Position numbers and translations under genes: made by a program
DNA from: Lonicera japonica
Taxonomy: Eukaryota; Streptophyta; Magnoliopsida; Dipsacales; Caprifoliaceae
Length of the DNA: 64,000 nt
Reading direction: 5' to 3'
Assembly (NCBI GenBank): GCA_021464415.1
Contig: CM038469.1
Location: 15,230,501-15,294,500, forward strand
Notes under the pieces: generated by a model
Database searches by the model: none
The model's input: the letters and a program-made list of their open reading frames with translations, nothing else
Told to the model about the DNA's origin: nothing
In this document: piece after piece, positions 28,001 to 38,217 of the stretch
Numbering within the stretch: the first letter of the stretch is position 1
Layout of the letters: each line of letters opens with the position of its first letter

Positions 28001-28020
28001 GGGGGGGGGGGGGGGGGGGG
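28001..28020. repeat. Poly-G tract (copy A)
   Basis: Twenty consecutive G. The matching place in copy B (about 45107-45122) is interrupted by an A and shorter. Confidence 0.85.
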
Positions 28021-28935
28021 TCTGTGTTTTGTCAATCAATTAAAGTTCGAAATTATTTGCACTTCAACAGTAGTGTATGTAACCTTTTCAACTCACTAAA
28101 GTGTAAAATACATCGCCTGCTTTTTCCCTCTTCAACTTTCTTATTAAACATTTATACGTCATAACTTCAAATCCAGAACTCATTTTAATAAAAATTTATA
28201 TATTTGAAACTTATCTGTCGAGATTCATAAAAAAGCGATCTATTGTTGAGTGTAATTATGTGGCAAAAAAAAAAAAAAATACAAGAAACAAAATACTACA
28301 CGCAATGACATCTTCTATAAACGTATCCTGTTATTTTGAATTTACACAATGGTTTAGAAAGTAATTTGTTGGAAAGCAACGTTTAGACGTGTATACTCTG
28401 TGTATAGATGATATAAAACAACCGGAGGTTCTTTAATCATCAAGTTAAGAGTATGCTATTTGATGTTCACGCATTCTAACAAAGTATTAAATTTCCACAT
28501 AATGAGTGAACCATTGTAAAATTCATGTATTGCATTTAGATTTGGTAAATTGCTTATGTCCTGAGAAGCGAAACTTAACTTGAGAGGAGTATTGATTCGT
28601 GTGCTTACAATTGAAAATAAGTTGTGATGTGCTATCCTAATAACATGAATCTATTTAAAATAAAATCAAATGGTAAATGTAACTTTTGTTTTGAAACTTA
28701 CATATTGAATTAAGATATAATAAATTATGTCATATGTTATTCATGTCACATCCATAAATAAATATAATAGTAACTAGTTTACAACTCGTCCAAAGGCATT
28801 ATTCGCTAAAATGTGTCTTGTAATCTCAACCCCCCTTTATTATGTAGATAATATGTACTATACGTGATTTTCACATTCTAGTGCAAAATATTTTCGTTTT
28901 ATCAACTCGTATGAGTCAACTCAAATTTTAGTATT

Positions 28936-30813
28936 CTACATGATGCAATTCCTTGATGATCCCATAGCTTTTGCCATTTCCCTTAGCACAAACTTTTGAA
29001 TCTTCCCGGTTGAAGTCTTAGGAAGTTCTTCAACAAACACCAGTGTCTTAGGCACCATGTATCGCGGCAACTTATCTCTGCAAAAATCAATCAACTCTTG
29101 TTCCATCACCTTTTGTGTTAATTGAGGCTTTAAACTCACAAAAGCACACGGCGTCTCACCCCAAAACTCATCAGGCCGTGCCACCACCGCAGCCTCATTA
29201 ACATCCGGATGCGAGTACAACACTGACTCAACCTCCACACTACTCAAGTTCTCACCGCCACTTATAATCACGTCCTTTGACCTATCTTTTATCTCCAGGT
29301 ATCCATCTCGGTGCATCACACCAATGTCGCCAGTATAAAACCACCCATTATCTCTCATACACTTGGTTGTCTCCTCGGAGTCTTTAAGATAGCCGAGCAT
29401 TATTGACCCACCCCTCAGAACGACTTCTCCTAGAGTCAACCCATCCTGAGTCACACTCACACCTGATTCAGGGTCCACGACATCCACCTTACTCAACCCA
29501 AGAGTCCTCACTCCTTGTCTGGCTTTTAGCCTTGCTCGCTCCCTCGCCGGCAAATTGGTCCACTTTGGCTTAAACGCGCATGTCACCACCAGCCCGCCAG
29601 TCTCAGTCAACCCATACCCGTGACTCACAACAAAACCTAGGGACTCAGTCCGGTATAGCACCGCCTCTGGTGGTGGAGCTCCGGCAGTTATAATATTGAC
29701 TGGCTTACGAAGTGGTTTGGCGTCTGGATAATTCGACAACATGTTGAGCACCACAGGTGCTCCACACATATGGGTCACATCGTTTTTAGCTATGGCCGAA
29801 TAGATAATTGGTGCGTCGATCTTACGAAGGCATATGTTTGTGCCGCCGAGGGCAGCAATCCCCCATGTGTAGGTCCACCCATTAGCATGGAACATCGGCA
29901 AGGTCCATAAGTATACGGGCTGTTTCGATACGGACCAATTGAGTAAAGAATCAACGGTCACGATGAACATCCCGCGGTGACTATGGACCACCCCCTTCGG
30001 GGCTGACGTCGTTCCCGAGGTGTAGTTCAAAACCATTGGGTCCCACTCACTCTCTGGTGGGACCCAATTGAACTCTGGATCACCGCTCTCTACTAGGCTC
30101 TCATAAGAGCAATGGAAATCTACGGTTGTGGAGAGTGGTGATCCATCTTCCGTGATGAGGACAAGAAGTGGGGGCTGCCAGTCAGGCCCCATCATAGAAA
30201 TGGCCTCAGTAACTACCGAAGCCCACTGGTAATCGACGAAGACAAGCTTTGATTCACTGTGTTGCAAGAGCACGGACAATGTATGCGCATCAAGGCGAGT
30301 GTTTATGTTGTTGAGTATGGCACCAGCCATCGGCACGGAGAATTGGAGCTCGTACATGGCTGGAATATTCGGAGCTATTACGGATACCACGTGGCCTCTT
30401 GTGATCCCTAGATTAGAGATTGATGCAGCCAGCTTGAGGCATCGATGGTGAGTATCAGACCACATGTATGTCACATCTTTGTACACGATGGAAGGACAAT
30501 TGCCGTATACGATGGCTGATCTTTCTAAGAAGCCTATTGGAGTGAGTGGGCTCGAATTTGCTGCACTTGGCCCCATTGGATCCAATTGCGCTCTAGGCTT
30601 GTTTTCATGTATATAATCAAGCTTTTTGTGTTGTTTCTGTTTGGTGGGTTGATGGAAAAATGGAGATTTTGATGTTGCATTCGTGTTCTTTAGGACAATG
30701 GTGGCTGTTTTGGTGGTGATAGAAGAAGAGTGTTTAAAGAATCCACGGTGGAGAAATCTTAAAGAAATGGGATGGAATGAACTTGGGGCTATTGCTCTTT
30801 GTAAATCCATCAT
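28936..30813 (-). CDS. Acyl-activating enzyme (AMP-forming acyl-CoA ligase), intact copy
   Basis: Should convert a carboxylic acid, ATP and CoA to the acyl-CoA, AMP and pyrophosphate. Single exon, 625 codons. Motifs in order: LNYTSGTTSAPKGVVHSHRG (residues 262-281, ATP-binding loop), HGYGLTETGG (398-407), WFYTGDIG (491-498), [20 protein letters not shown] (508-527, hinge) and [15 protein letters not shown] (598-612) with the catalytic Lys604. The wording places it with the plant AAE clade of peroxisomal acetate/butyrate- and benzoate-CoA ligases and hop CCL relatives; the substrate cannot be told. Residues 1-79 are an extra N-terminus rich in Ser, Lys and His and poor in acids, like an organelle transit peptide; relatives without it would start near Met80. 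The C-terminus, RNCIM, is not a standard PTS1 signal, which argues against peroxisomal import by that route. The gene converges with KDSA. Confidence 0.9.
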   Translation of the reverse strand: MMDLQRAIAPSSFHPISLRFLHRGFFKHSSSITTKTATIVLKNTNATSKSPFFHQPTKQKQHKKLDYIHENKPRAQLDPMGPSAANSSPLTPIGFLERSAIVYGNCPSIVYKDVTYMWSDTHHRCLKLAASISNLGITRGHVVSVIAPNIPAMYELQFSVPMAGAILNNINTRLDAHTLSVLLQHSESKLVFVDYQWASVVTEAISMMGPDWQPPLLVLITEDGSPLSTTVDFHCSYESLVESGDPEFNWVPPESEWDPMVLNYTSGTTSAPKGVVHSHRGMFIVTVDSLLNWSVSKQPVYLWTLPMFHANGWTYTWGIAALGGTNICLRKIDAPIIYSAIAKNDVTHMCGAPVVLNMLSNYPDAKPLRKPVNIITAGAPPPEAVLYRTESLGFVVSHGYGLTETGGLVVTCAFKPKWTNLPARERARLKARQGVRTLGLSKVDVVDPESGVSVTQDGLTLGEVVLRGGSIMLGYLKDSEETTKCMRDNGWFYTGDIGVMHRDGYLEIKDRSKDVIISGGENLSSVEVESVLYSHPDVNEAAVVARPDEFWGETPCAFVSLKPQLTQKVMEQELIDFCRDKLPRYMVPKTLVFVEELPKTSTGKIQKFVLREMAKAMGSSRNCIM

Positions 30814-31662
30814 CTGGTTGTATCAAGAGTGATGCTTGTTGAAACAAAGGGTTATGTGTATTTAAGTACAAGTAGGTATGGTCTGAAACTCCAAAGAATA
30901 CACACATATACAGTCATGCTCTATAAAGAATTTTACTCTTTAGTTTACAGCAAACTTCTAGTTTTAAGGGGTAAACGGTTGAAATTTCATTAACCATGAA
31001 AAGACCGTCTATTTCAAGAGTTGAACGGACAATTTATTTCATAAAATTTGGTAGAAATAATTTTTAAATTAAGTAGGTCATCTTCACAAAATTTCATTAA
31101 AAAATTCAATTTGAAAGTGGGTGTAGTGAAAATTGATATATGTATTTAATTAGGGTCATTGAAATTTTAAATGATCTTCTCATTATATAGAATCTTTTGA
31201 TAAAATTTGGTAAAGATGTTTTTTCTTTATTATAGAAATTATCTACACTAAGTTTCATGAAATATTTAAAGCCGGCCTATATATACGTTACTTTCTTTCA
31301 CTTAAACTATGAGCCTTTATTTGAATATTAAATTTAGTTTTTTTACTTTAAAAATAATAAACTTAATGAAAATATCTCTTGGAATTAATTATCCTATACA
31401 CGGAGTTAAAAGAGTTGGTTTATACAACTAATATTAATTATATATTTATTTTTGGACTTCTTGAAATAGAAACTAGGACGGTGGACCTTTTTTGGGGTAA
31501 CATTAACAACACGGATGGCACCATATTTCCATTACCATAAATAGAAAATGTAATCACGTTTAGGCTTCACGTGATGACTTGTCCCACTTGGTATATTCTC
31601 GTATTTTTTAATTACCTGTAGTGTATCATCACCTAATTATATGGGTAAGTTGATTTCGCTAC
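30814..31662 (-). promoter_or_regulatory. Upstream region of AAE (copy A)
   Basis: On the minus strand 'tacttaaatacacataacc' about 50 bp before the ATG could hold a weak TATA element. The rest is AT-rich without a gene. Copy B has the same region with few changes (47919-48767). Confidence 0.35.
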
Positions 31663-32280
31663 GGGTGTGTTTGATTGCAATTATAAAATTTGTATGGAAA
31701 GAAAATAAGTTTTGGACAATTCAATTGCTTAAAATTAAATTGCATGAAAAATGTCAATTAAATGTGTTTGATTGCTTTAATTTTTTACCTAAAAAATATT
31801 GTACTTTTTTATCTTTTAGTGTTTGATAGATTTTATATGAAAATTGTAACTTTTTTCAACTTTTGTTTTTTGATAGCTATTATTTTCCATAAAACTCCTA
31901 CATTTTCTACATAGAATTTAAGATATGTTAAAATAAAATAAAATTATACTATAATAATAAGAAATATAATATATAGCAGTGATAAATAAATATGTCCTCT
32001 AAGTTAAATATCATAAAACCTCATCTTTTTGAGAAATATAATATATAAAAGGGGATAAAGTCATAAAGTTGAATTTGTTTAAGAATACGTGCTATTACTT
32101 AGAAAATAAAATCTCCTTCGCCTTATGAAAATATTAGTTTTTGGAGGAAAATAACATCACATCACTTAAAAGTGAAAAGTGAACTGCTTAAAAAATAAGG
32201 TCAATCAAATACACCAGAAGTAGAAACTTTGGTGGAAAAGCTCCATTTTATATGAAAAATAATATAAATCAAAAACACCC
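31663..32280. mobile_element. Probable non-autonomous DNA transposon (copy A)
   Basis: Left end GGGTGTGTTTGAT and right end, reverse-complemented, GGGTGTTTTTGAT form a short inverted repeat about 618 bp apart. The interior repeats 'gtgtttgattgc' words and is AT-rich. Copy B: 48768-49385. A target duplication was not found, so boundaries are tentative. Confidence 0.45.
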
Positions 32281-32567
32281 GGTGTTTTCTATCTCAAATA
32301 ATTCACAAGTTAATTTTTTTGTTTTCCATTAAAATAATTCATTAGAAATTTATTTAATGATTTAATAAAATTCAAGAGGACCAATCAAATTCGTCCTAAA
32401 AGAATTAAATACTATAAATATTAAGAAATTGAGATTTTAAAAGGGATTGATCACATGTTGTTTTCTCACTAGCAAGTGGGCTTTCAATGTCACATGGTTG
32501 CAATTAGGAGCATTTTCTCAAAGGTCATTCCAATAAGTGCCAATGGGAACCCCTTCTAACATCAACT

Positions 32568-32602
<35 letters not shown>

Positions 32603-32652
32603 CCTAAACCCATTTTTGCTAGGTTGTTTCTTGGGACTCTTTTGCACACATC
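32281..32652. other. AT-rich spacer without a gene (copy A)
   Basis: Contains a run of about 32 C at 32569-32600 and nothing else recognisable. Confidence 0.5.
32569..32600. repeat. Poly-C tract (copy A)
   Basis: About 32 consecutive C between 'catcaacta' and 'aacctaaaccc'. In copy B the tract is duplicated together with its surroundings (49674-49696 and 49805-49838). Confidence 0.85.
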
Positions 32653-33325
32653 GGTTCCGCTTGATAATAATATAAAAAAACAAAAATGAAAAATAACTAA
32701 TTTGGATAAGAAGATGGAGAATAAGTCGATGGATGTGCTGAGATTAAGGGGTCGTTTGTTTTTTTAACTTTTGAATGTTGAATACTAAATGTTGAATTAT
32801 GAATGCTTAATGCTGAATGAAACTTTTGAAAAATGTGTTTGATTATAATTAGTTTTGAATGCTGAATTCACAGCATGTTACAATTTTACCCTTATTAGTG
32901 TTTTATTAATCAATGCTTAATAACTCAAATGGAATAAAATTTCATTAAAGTTAAATTAAACATTTAGTGCATAAATTACCTCTTAATACTTAATGTTGAA
33001 TTTTTAATATAATTCAGCATTAAGAGGTAAGAAAACAAATACCAATTATACCTCTTATTGTTGAATAGACTTCCATTCAACATTAAGAGGTAAAAACAAA
33101 CACCACCTAACTCTTCTTTTTTGGCTTCTTCAATGGAAAAAATTTCTTTGGGTGGTGGTAAAGTTTTTTTTTTTTACAAAATATAAAGAAGGATGAATAA
33201 TATATACTCACAAAAATAAGTATGAGATGGAAAGCATATCATTACATCCCTCAACTTATTTTATATCTTCTCACTCAAATTAGTTATTTTTCTTTTTATT
33301 TTCCTTGTTGCTATCAAACTGAACC
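32653..33325. mobile_element. MITE, family 1, split by a Tourist-like MITE (copy A)
   Basis: Left end GGTTCCGCTTGATAATAA and right end, reverse-complemented, GGTTCAGTTTGATAGCAA. With the inner element removed it is about 313 bp and follows 27524-27830 along its length ('gataagaagatggagaataag', 'gtatgagatggaaagcat'). The inner insertion is at a TAA. Confidence 0.6.
32748..33107 (+). mobile_element. Tourist-like MITE nested in a MITE (copy A)
   Basis: Ends GGGGTCGTTTGTTTTTTT and, reverse-complemented, GGTGGTGTTTGTTTTT, flanked by TAA on both sides (32745-32747 and 33108-33110), the target duplication of PIF/Harbinger elements. Inner part carries 'cctcttaatacttaatgttg' and an inverted partner. 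360 bp, no transposase. Confidence 0.75.
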
Positions 33326-33897
33326 TTCAAACATGTTATTATTTAGGATGTTAATTTTCATTGCTTATACTGAGTCAAAATATTTAAAGTTAATCTTTAT
33401 GTTACATTGGATCAATTGTCTTAGTACCTTAAAAAAGCGTAATTGTAAAGGGATACATGATTATAGCTTAAAGAAGTTATTTAAATGTTACGGTATTAAA
33501 GCACTAATCGATGTATAAAATGATAGGAGTATAGTAAGTCCCTCTAAAATTGTAGAGGGATACATGATTTTATGTTGCCAAAGTAATTATATCTTTGTTA
33601 GAGTATATTATTACTTTAAGAAGTTGTATTGTATACTTTTAATTCCGTAAATTGATTTGACGACAATCACATGCAAATGTTTTGGCAATAGTAGCCGGCC
33701 CTTGTGATATATATAAAACACAATCAAATTCCACAGTTCTCTTTGAGCTATGAGGCGGATTTTGCAAAAGGAGGCGCGCTTTTTGACGCTTTTTAAAACA
33801 CTGATCTCTAGTACTATTTAGTTTAATTAAGAAAACAATAGGCCTAAAATATATAAATTGTTGCAGAGCATAATATGCATTATTGGTTCACTTCATA

Positions 33898-33972
33898 ACA
33901 TCTTAAGCTTTTTGGGCGTATGGCATCGTATCATAGGTCAAGTTTCACAAGGTCTCGGGTTTGAATCCTCCC
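33898..33972 (+). mobile_element. SINE-like tRNA-related fragment (copy B)
   Basis: Duplicate of 18225-18299, with the same B-box-like 'ctcgggtttgaatcc'. Confidence 0.4.
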
Positions 33973-35339
33973 GGGTAATTATCACTTTTGACCCCTAAAG
34001 TTTACTACCTTTCCCACGCTTGTCCTGAAAGGTTTTTTTCACCCAGAGGCACACCCAAAGTTTAAACCGTCCCAAGCTTGTCAAAAATCAGATGTCCTAT
34101 TAAAAAAGTGGACGGAATAAGCAAGTGCATCCCACGTGTTTGTCTTTTCACGGATAATTTCGGTATTTTACAGCATAACACGACAATTACTGTATACCCA
34201 AATTAAAAGGAACAAAAAGATACCATTCCACTATGACCCCATCACCATCTCTGTTTTCCGATGCAGGCCCCGTCGGCCAGGGGTCTCTCCCTGGATTCGT
34301 TCATCCAACCAAAAACTCCACTACTTTAAAGACAATACTAGCTAGTATAGGCGAAGGTATTGATAGTGCGCAATCCATTGTACTGAAATCAGATCTAAAG
34401 AACAAAAAGAGTTTGCCTTTGAAGATTCGATTGGATACTAAGGTGAAAGTGAAGATGGGGGTGTTGAAGACTAAGAAGGTTAGAGTTAGGGTTACTTGTG
34501 GTGGTGCCAAAGCCAATGTTTCCACCGGAAAGTCAGTCACCACGGCCACTACTTCCAATGCAATTTGTAAGGTGGATCTCAGGATCAAGATCTGGAAATG
34601 GACTGTCTGAGCATAAAAAATTAGTAAACGGTTTGGTTTTTTTTTTTCCCTAATATGACCTTTTTGAATTTTTTTAAAAAAATAAATATGTGATAAGAAA
34701 ACCTGTCAAACAAAGGTAAAATTAAACCAAAATCAACGAAAATACCCATACTAAATTCAATCAAAAGCAAAATTAAATTGAAATTTCTGAATTATTCAAA
34801 CTTGGGTGATTTTCTACTAGACTAAGATTCTATCTTTTGTTACTATATATAATACATTTGTATGTATAAGATATAAAGCCTATAAGCCCAAACCCATTTC
34901 CTTACAAAGGTCAAAAATGGAAGAAAAATAAAATAAGGGTTTTTTTCTTGATCAGGGATGGTGATTTAGGCTTTCTCTTCTACCTTTCTTTTTGGTTTTG
35001 TAGAGAGTGAGTGAGTCTATGAATGTCTATGTACGTGTGTATATATAGAGAGAGAGTTTTAGAGAGAGAAGAGTCAAAAATGGATAAAAGATAGGAGAGG
35101 TTAAATCTGGAGAGAAAGGAAGAAGCATGTGTTGAATATCGAAATTACCCCTCAAAAGACAAACACGTGGGCTGCACATGCTTATTCTGTTTCACTTTTT
35201 TAACGGGATATCCAATTTTGGACGAGCTTGGGACGCGGTTCAAACTTTGGGTGTGCCTCTGGGTAAAAAAAAAAAAAAAACTTTCAGGATGAGTGTGGGA
35301 AGTGTGGTAAACTTTAAGGGTCAAAAGTGCCAATTACCC
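33973..35339. mobile_element. Long-TIR DNA transposon carrying a LEA-2 fragment (copy B)
   Basis: Duplicate of 18300-19664 with the same inverted arms. Its presence at the same place in both copies shows that it was inserted before the segmental duplication. Confidence 0.7.
34233..34610 (+). pseudogene. LEA-2/NHL-type gene fragment (copy B)
   Basis: Same 125-codon frame as in copy A. The protein is unchanged; the one coding difference I noticed is a silent third-base change in an Ala codon (gcg to gcc). It lacks the N-terminal anchor of full LEA-2 proteins. Confidence 0.65.
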
Positions 35340-36103
35340 TGTTTCCTCCTTTGTGTTTGTGCAACGAGCTCTGATATCATATTTGGAACAAGAAAACCCA
35401 AATTGATTTTGACTGAAGCCCACAGGGAAAACTGTGCACTTGAATCTCTCTCAAGTCTCAAATTGACTATCTACCTTCCATTTATTCAAAGAAGACTTAT
35501 TTCACAGTTTCTTGTTTTCCTTACTTGATTCTCCTTAGTCATCATGTTGTATATTGAATAGAGCTTAATTTAATGCACTGTGTTTGCAATTCCTATTCTG
35601 CTTGTGCTCTTAACAGGCTTTTGAAGTGCTTGTTTTGCAACCCCTGGTTGGTCCCATTATATTGTGGTATACTACTACTATGTTATTTTAAATTACTTAG
35701 AAAACATATTATTTTGATAGTTAGGAACCATTTTATTTTGATATCCCTAAAATTGTTTCTTTTATATATGTACGTATAAAGGAGCCCTTAGGTAGCTGTA
35801 GAACAAGAAAACTCGGGAGAGATGGATTCCTCGGGAAAGCTATTTAACCAGCTCAAGGTTGGAGTATAGCCATTTACTTTTATACTCCAATTTCGTTAAA
35901 GTGTATTGTTTAATTCCAAATGTGTACCATTTTTTCTCTTTTATAATTTTCTATGGCAGCTTACTATCCTCAATTGCTGTCAACTTTGAAACAGACAGCA
36001 AAACCTTTTTTCCTATTAGCAGGTCCCAATGTTATTGAATCAGAGGAGCATGTTCTACGTATGGCCGGGCACATCAAGGACATTTCATCAAAGTTTGTGC
36101 TCT

Positions 36104-36134
<31 letters not shown>

Positions 36135-36458
36135 TATGTATACATATATGCGTGTATCTTCAAACTTAGGAAGCACGAACAACCTATTATTGTCATGTGT
36201 TGTTGCTGTGTCAGTGTTGGACACCCTTGCCCGTATTTGTGGTTCACAGATGTGAACGCACTAACAAGCATTTTTTTTTTCCTGCTTCTTAAATCTTAAT
36301 GTAATTTTTCTTTTTGGCACACTGTGTTTCTGACCTTTTTTATGATTTAATTTGTATAATAGTTTTTAGTGAATTGCTCAAACCAATGGGATTACATATT
36401 TTTCAATGTTTCCTAATTCCTGATCTATAGAAAGATTTATTTCTTTTTTGTATGATAG

Positions 36459-36614
<156 letters not shown>

Positions 36615-37403
36615 TAAGCACAAGCTGCAAAGTTGATTTATTTGTTTTCTTGTGCAAGATGATATTCATTGTTATGTTACACCTATAGATTTTCATTTTG
36701 CCCCCCTCACTCCAAACTCGAGTAAATTTTACATTGGAAACTTTTTTTCATGGAAAATCTTGTATGTCTCCAGTATTTAGGCATTTGACTCTAGCATCTG
36801 TTGAAATTATGGCTTGTAGAAAATAAATTAATAAGTGATATTCAAGATCTTTATGCTATTTTACGGAAAATATTTTTACATTAAAAAGAAAATAGAGAAA
36901 TTGGAAAAGATTACATTGAAACACCTGAAGCATTAAATTTTTAATTAATCCAGGTTACTCATTTGGATGTAGATCCTTGAAAAGGTGAAAGTGGCATATG
37001 ACATACCCATAGTGACTGATGTACATGAAGCTAATCAGGTAACCTTTTGTTTCCTCTTTCAAATGCTACCCAAATGTATATTATACTAGTGATTGCACAT
37101 GTCAGTGGCACTAAGTTTATTTTCTTCTTTCTTACTTCTTTTACTTTTGTAGTCTGATCTAATCTAACCTCTTCACTATTTTTCTTTTCACTAATGTACT
37201 TCACTTATATATCTTTTATTTTAACCATTCTCATTTTTTTTTGGTTACAAAGAAAACAAAAGAAGAAACTAGGCAACATGCCTATTCAACGTAGCCCCCA
37301 ATATTTCAACCAACAACAACAACAACAACAAGCCTTTATCCCACTAGGTGGGGTCGGCTACATGGATCAAACGACGCCATAGTGGCCTGTCGTGAATCAT
37401 ATC

Positions 37404-38217
37404 CAGTGTTTTAAAAATCGCCGATTCAGGCCGATTTATCGCCGATTAATCGGCAATCGGCCATGACCCGATACGATAATGCATGATCTGCTGAAAAAAT
37501 CGGGCTAGGAAGAAATCGACCTCGCCTCTCTCCTTCACTCTACCTCGCCTCTCTTCTTCACTCCTTTACTCGACCTTCACTCGACCTCGCCTCTCTTCTT
37601 CACTCCTTCACTCGACCTTCACTCGACCTCGCCTCTCTTCTTCACTCCTTCACTCGACCTCGAAACAAAGAGAGAGAGAGCTTCAATGACCAACAACGAT
37701 CGAAGGCTCGAAGCAATGATGGTGGAACTCGGAAGAAGCCTAAGAACAAAACACGAGAGAGAGAGAGAGAGGGGCAAAGTGAAAGCAGATGAAGAGAGAT
37801 GGAAGGAGGAGATGAAGACGGCAACTGTGTGGGAGTTGTTACGTATGAGAAAGAGGGGTTAAGAATAGGGGGTAGGGTTTTAATTTTAGTAAGGGACGAA
37901 TTACCTATTTACCCTTGTGTATATTGCAATTTACGAAATTATTAACTGGTCTAGTAAATAGGTGAGAAGCCCTTTTTTTTAATGTTTTAAAAAAAAGTTA
38001 TTTTTATTTAACATTTTACTCTATTAATGACCATTTTGTTATTATTATGTTTTATTTAGCATATTGTTATATAATATATTATTTAAAATATTATTTATAG
38101 GTGAACAGTGCATATCCGATTTTTTCCGATTTATCCCCGATAAATCCCCGATAAAATAAAAAATCCCCACTCCCCACCTTGCCGATCGATTTCCGATTCA
38201 CGATTTTTAGAACATTG
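37404..38217. mobile_element. hAT-type non-autonomous transposon nested in the LINE
   Basis: Termini CAGTGTTTTAAAAATCG and, reverse-complemented, CAATGTTCTAAAAATCG, with a perfect 8-bp target duplication ATCATATC (37396-37403 and 38218-38225). 814 bp. The left half is CT-rich with a 42-bp repeat, the right half AG-rich; ends carry 'ccgattt' words. No transposase. Its outer 13 bp agree with the hAT element at 17214, so the two may have used the same transposase. Confidence 0.88.
37543..37668. repeat. 42-bp tandem repeat inside the hAT element
   Basis: 'cctcgcctctcttcttcac' recurs at 37543, 37585 and 37627. Confidence 0.85.

Larger units (their letters stand above)
26021..28935. other. Spacer between KDSA and AAE (copy A)
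   Basis: The two genes converge here. The tract holds the KDSA 3' UTR, two G-rich homopolymer tracts (26529-26555 and 28001-28020), a MITE at 27524-27830 and AT-rich sequence. No further gene; the open frames at 26359-26640 and 26426-26680 are homopolymer artefacts. Confidence 0.6.
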
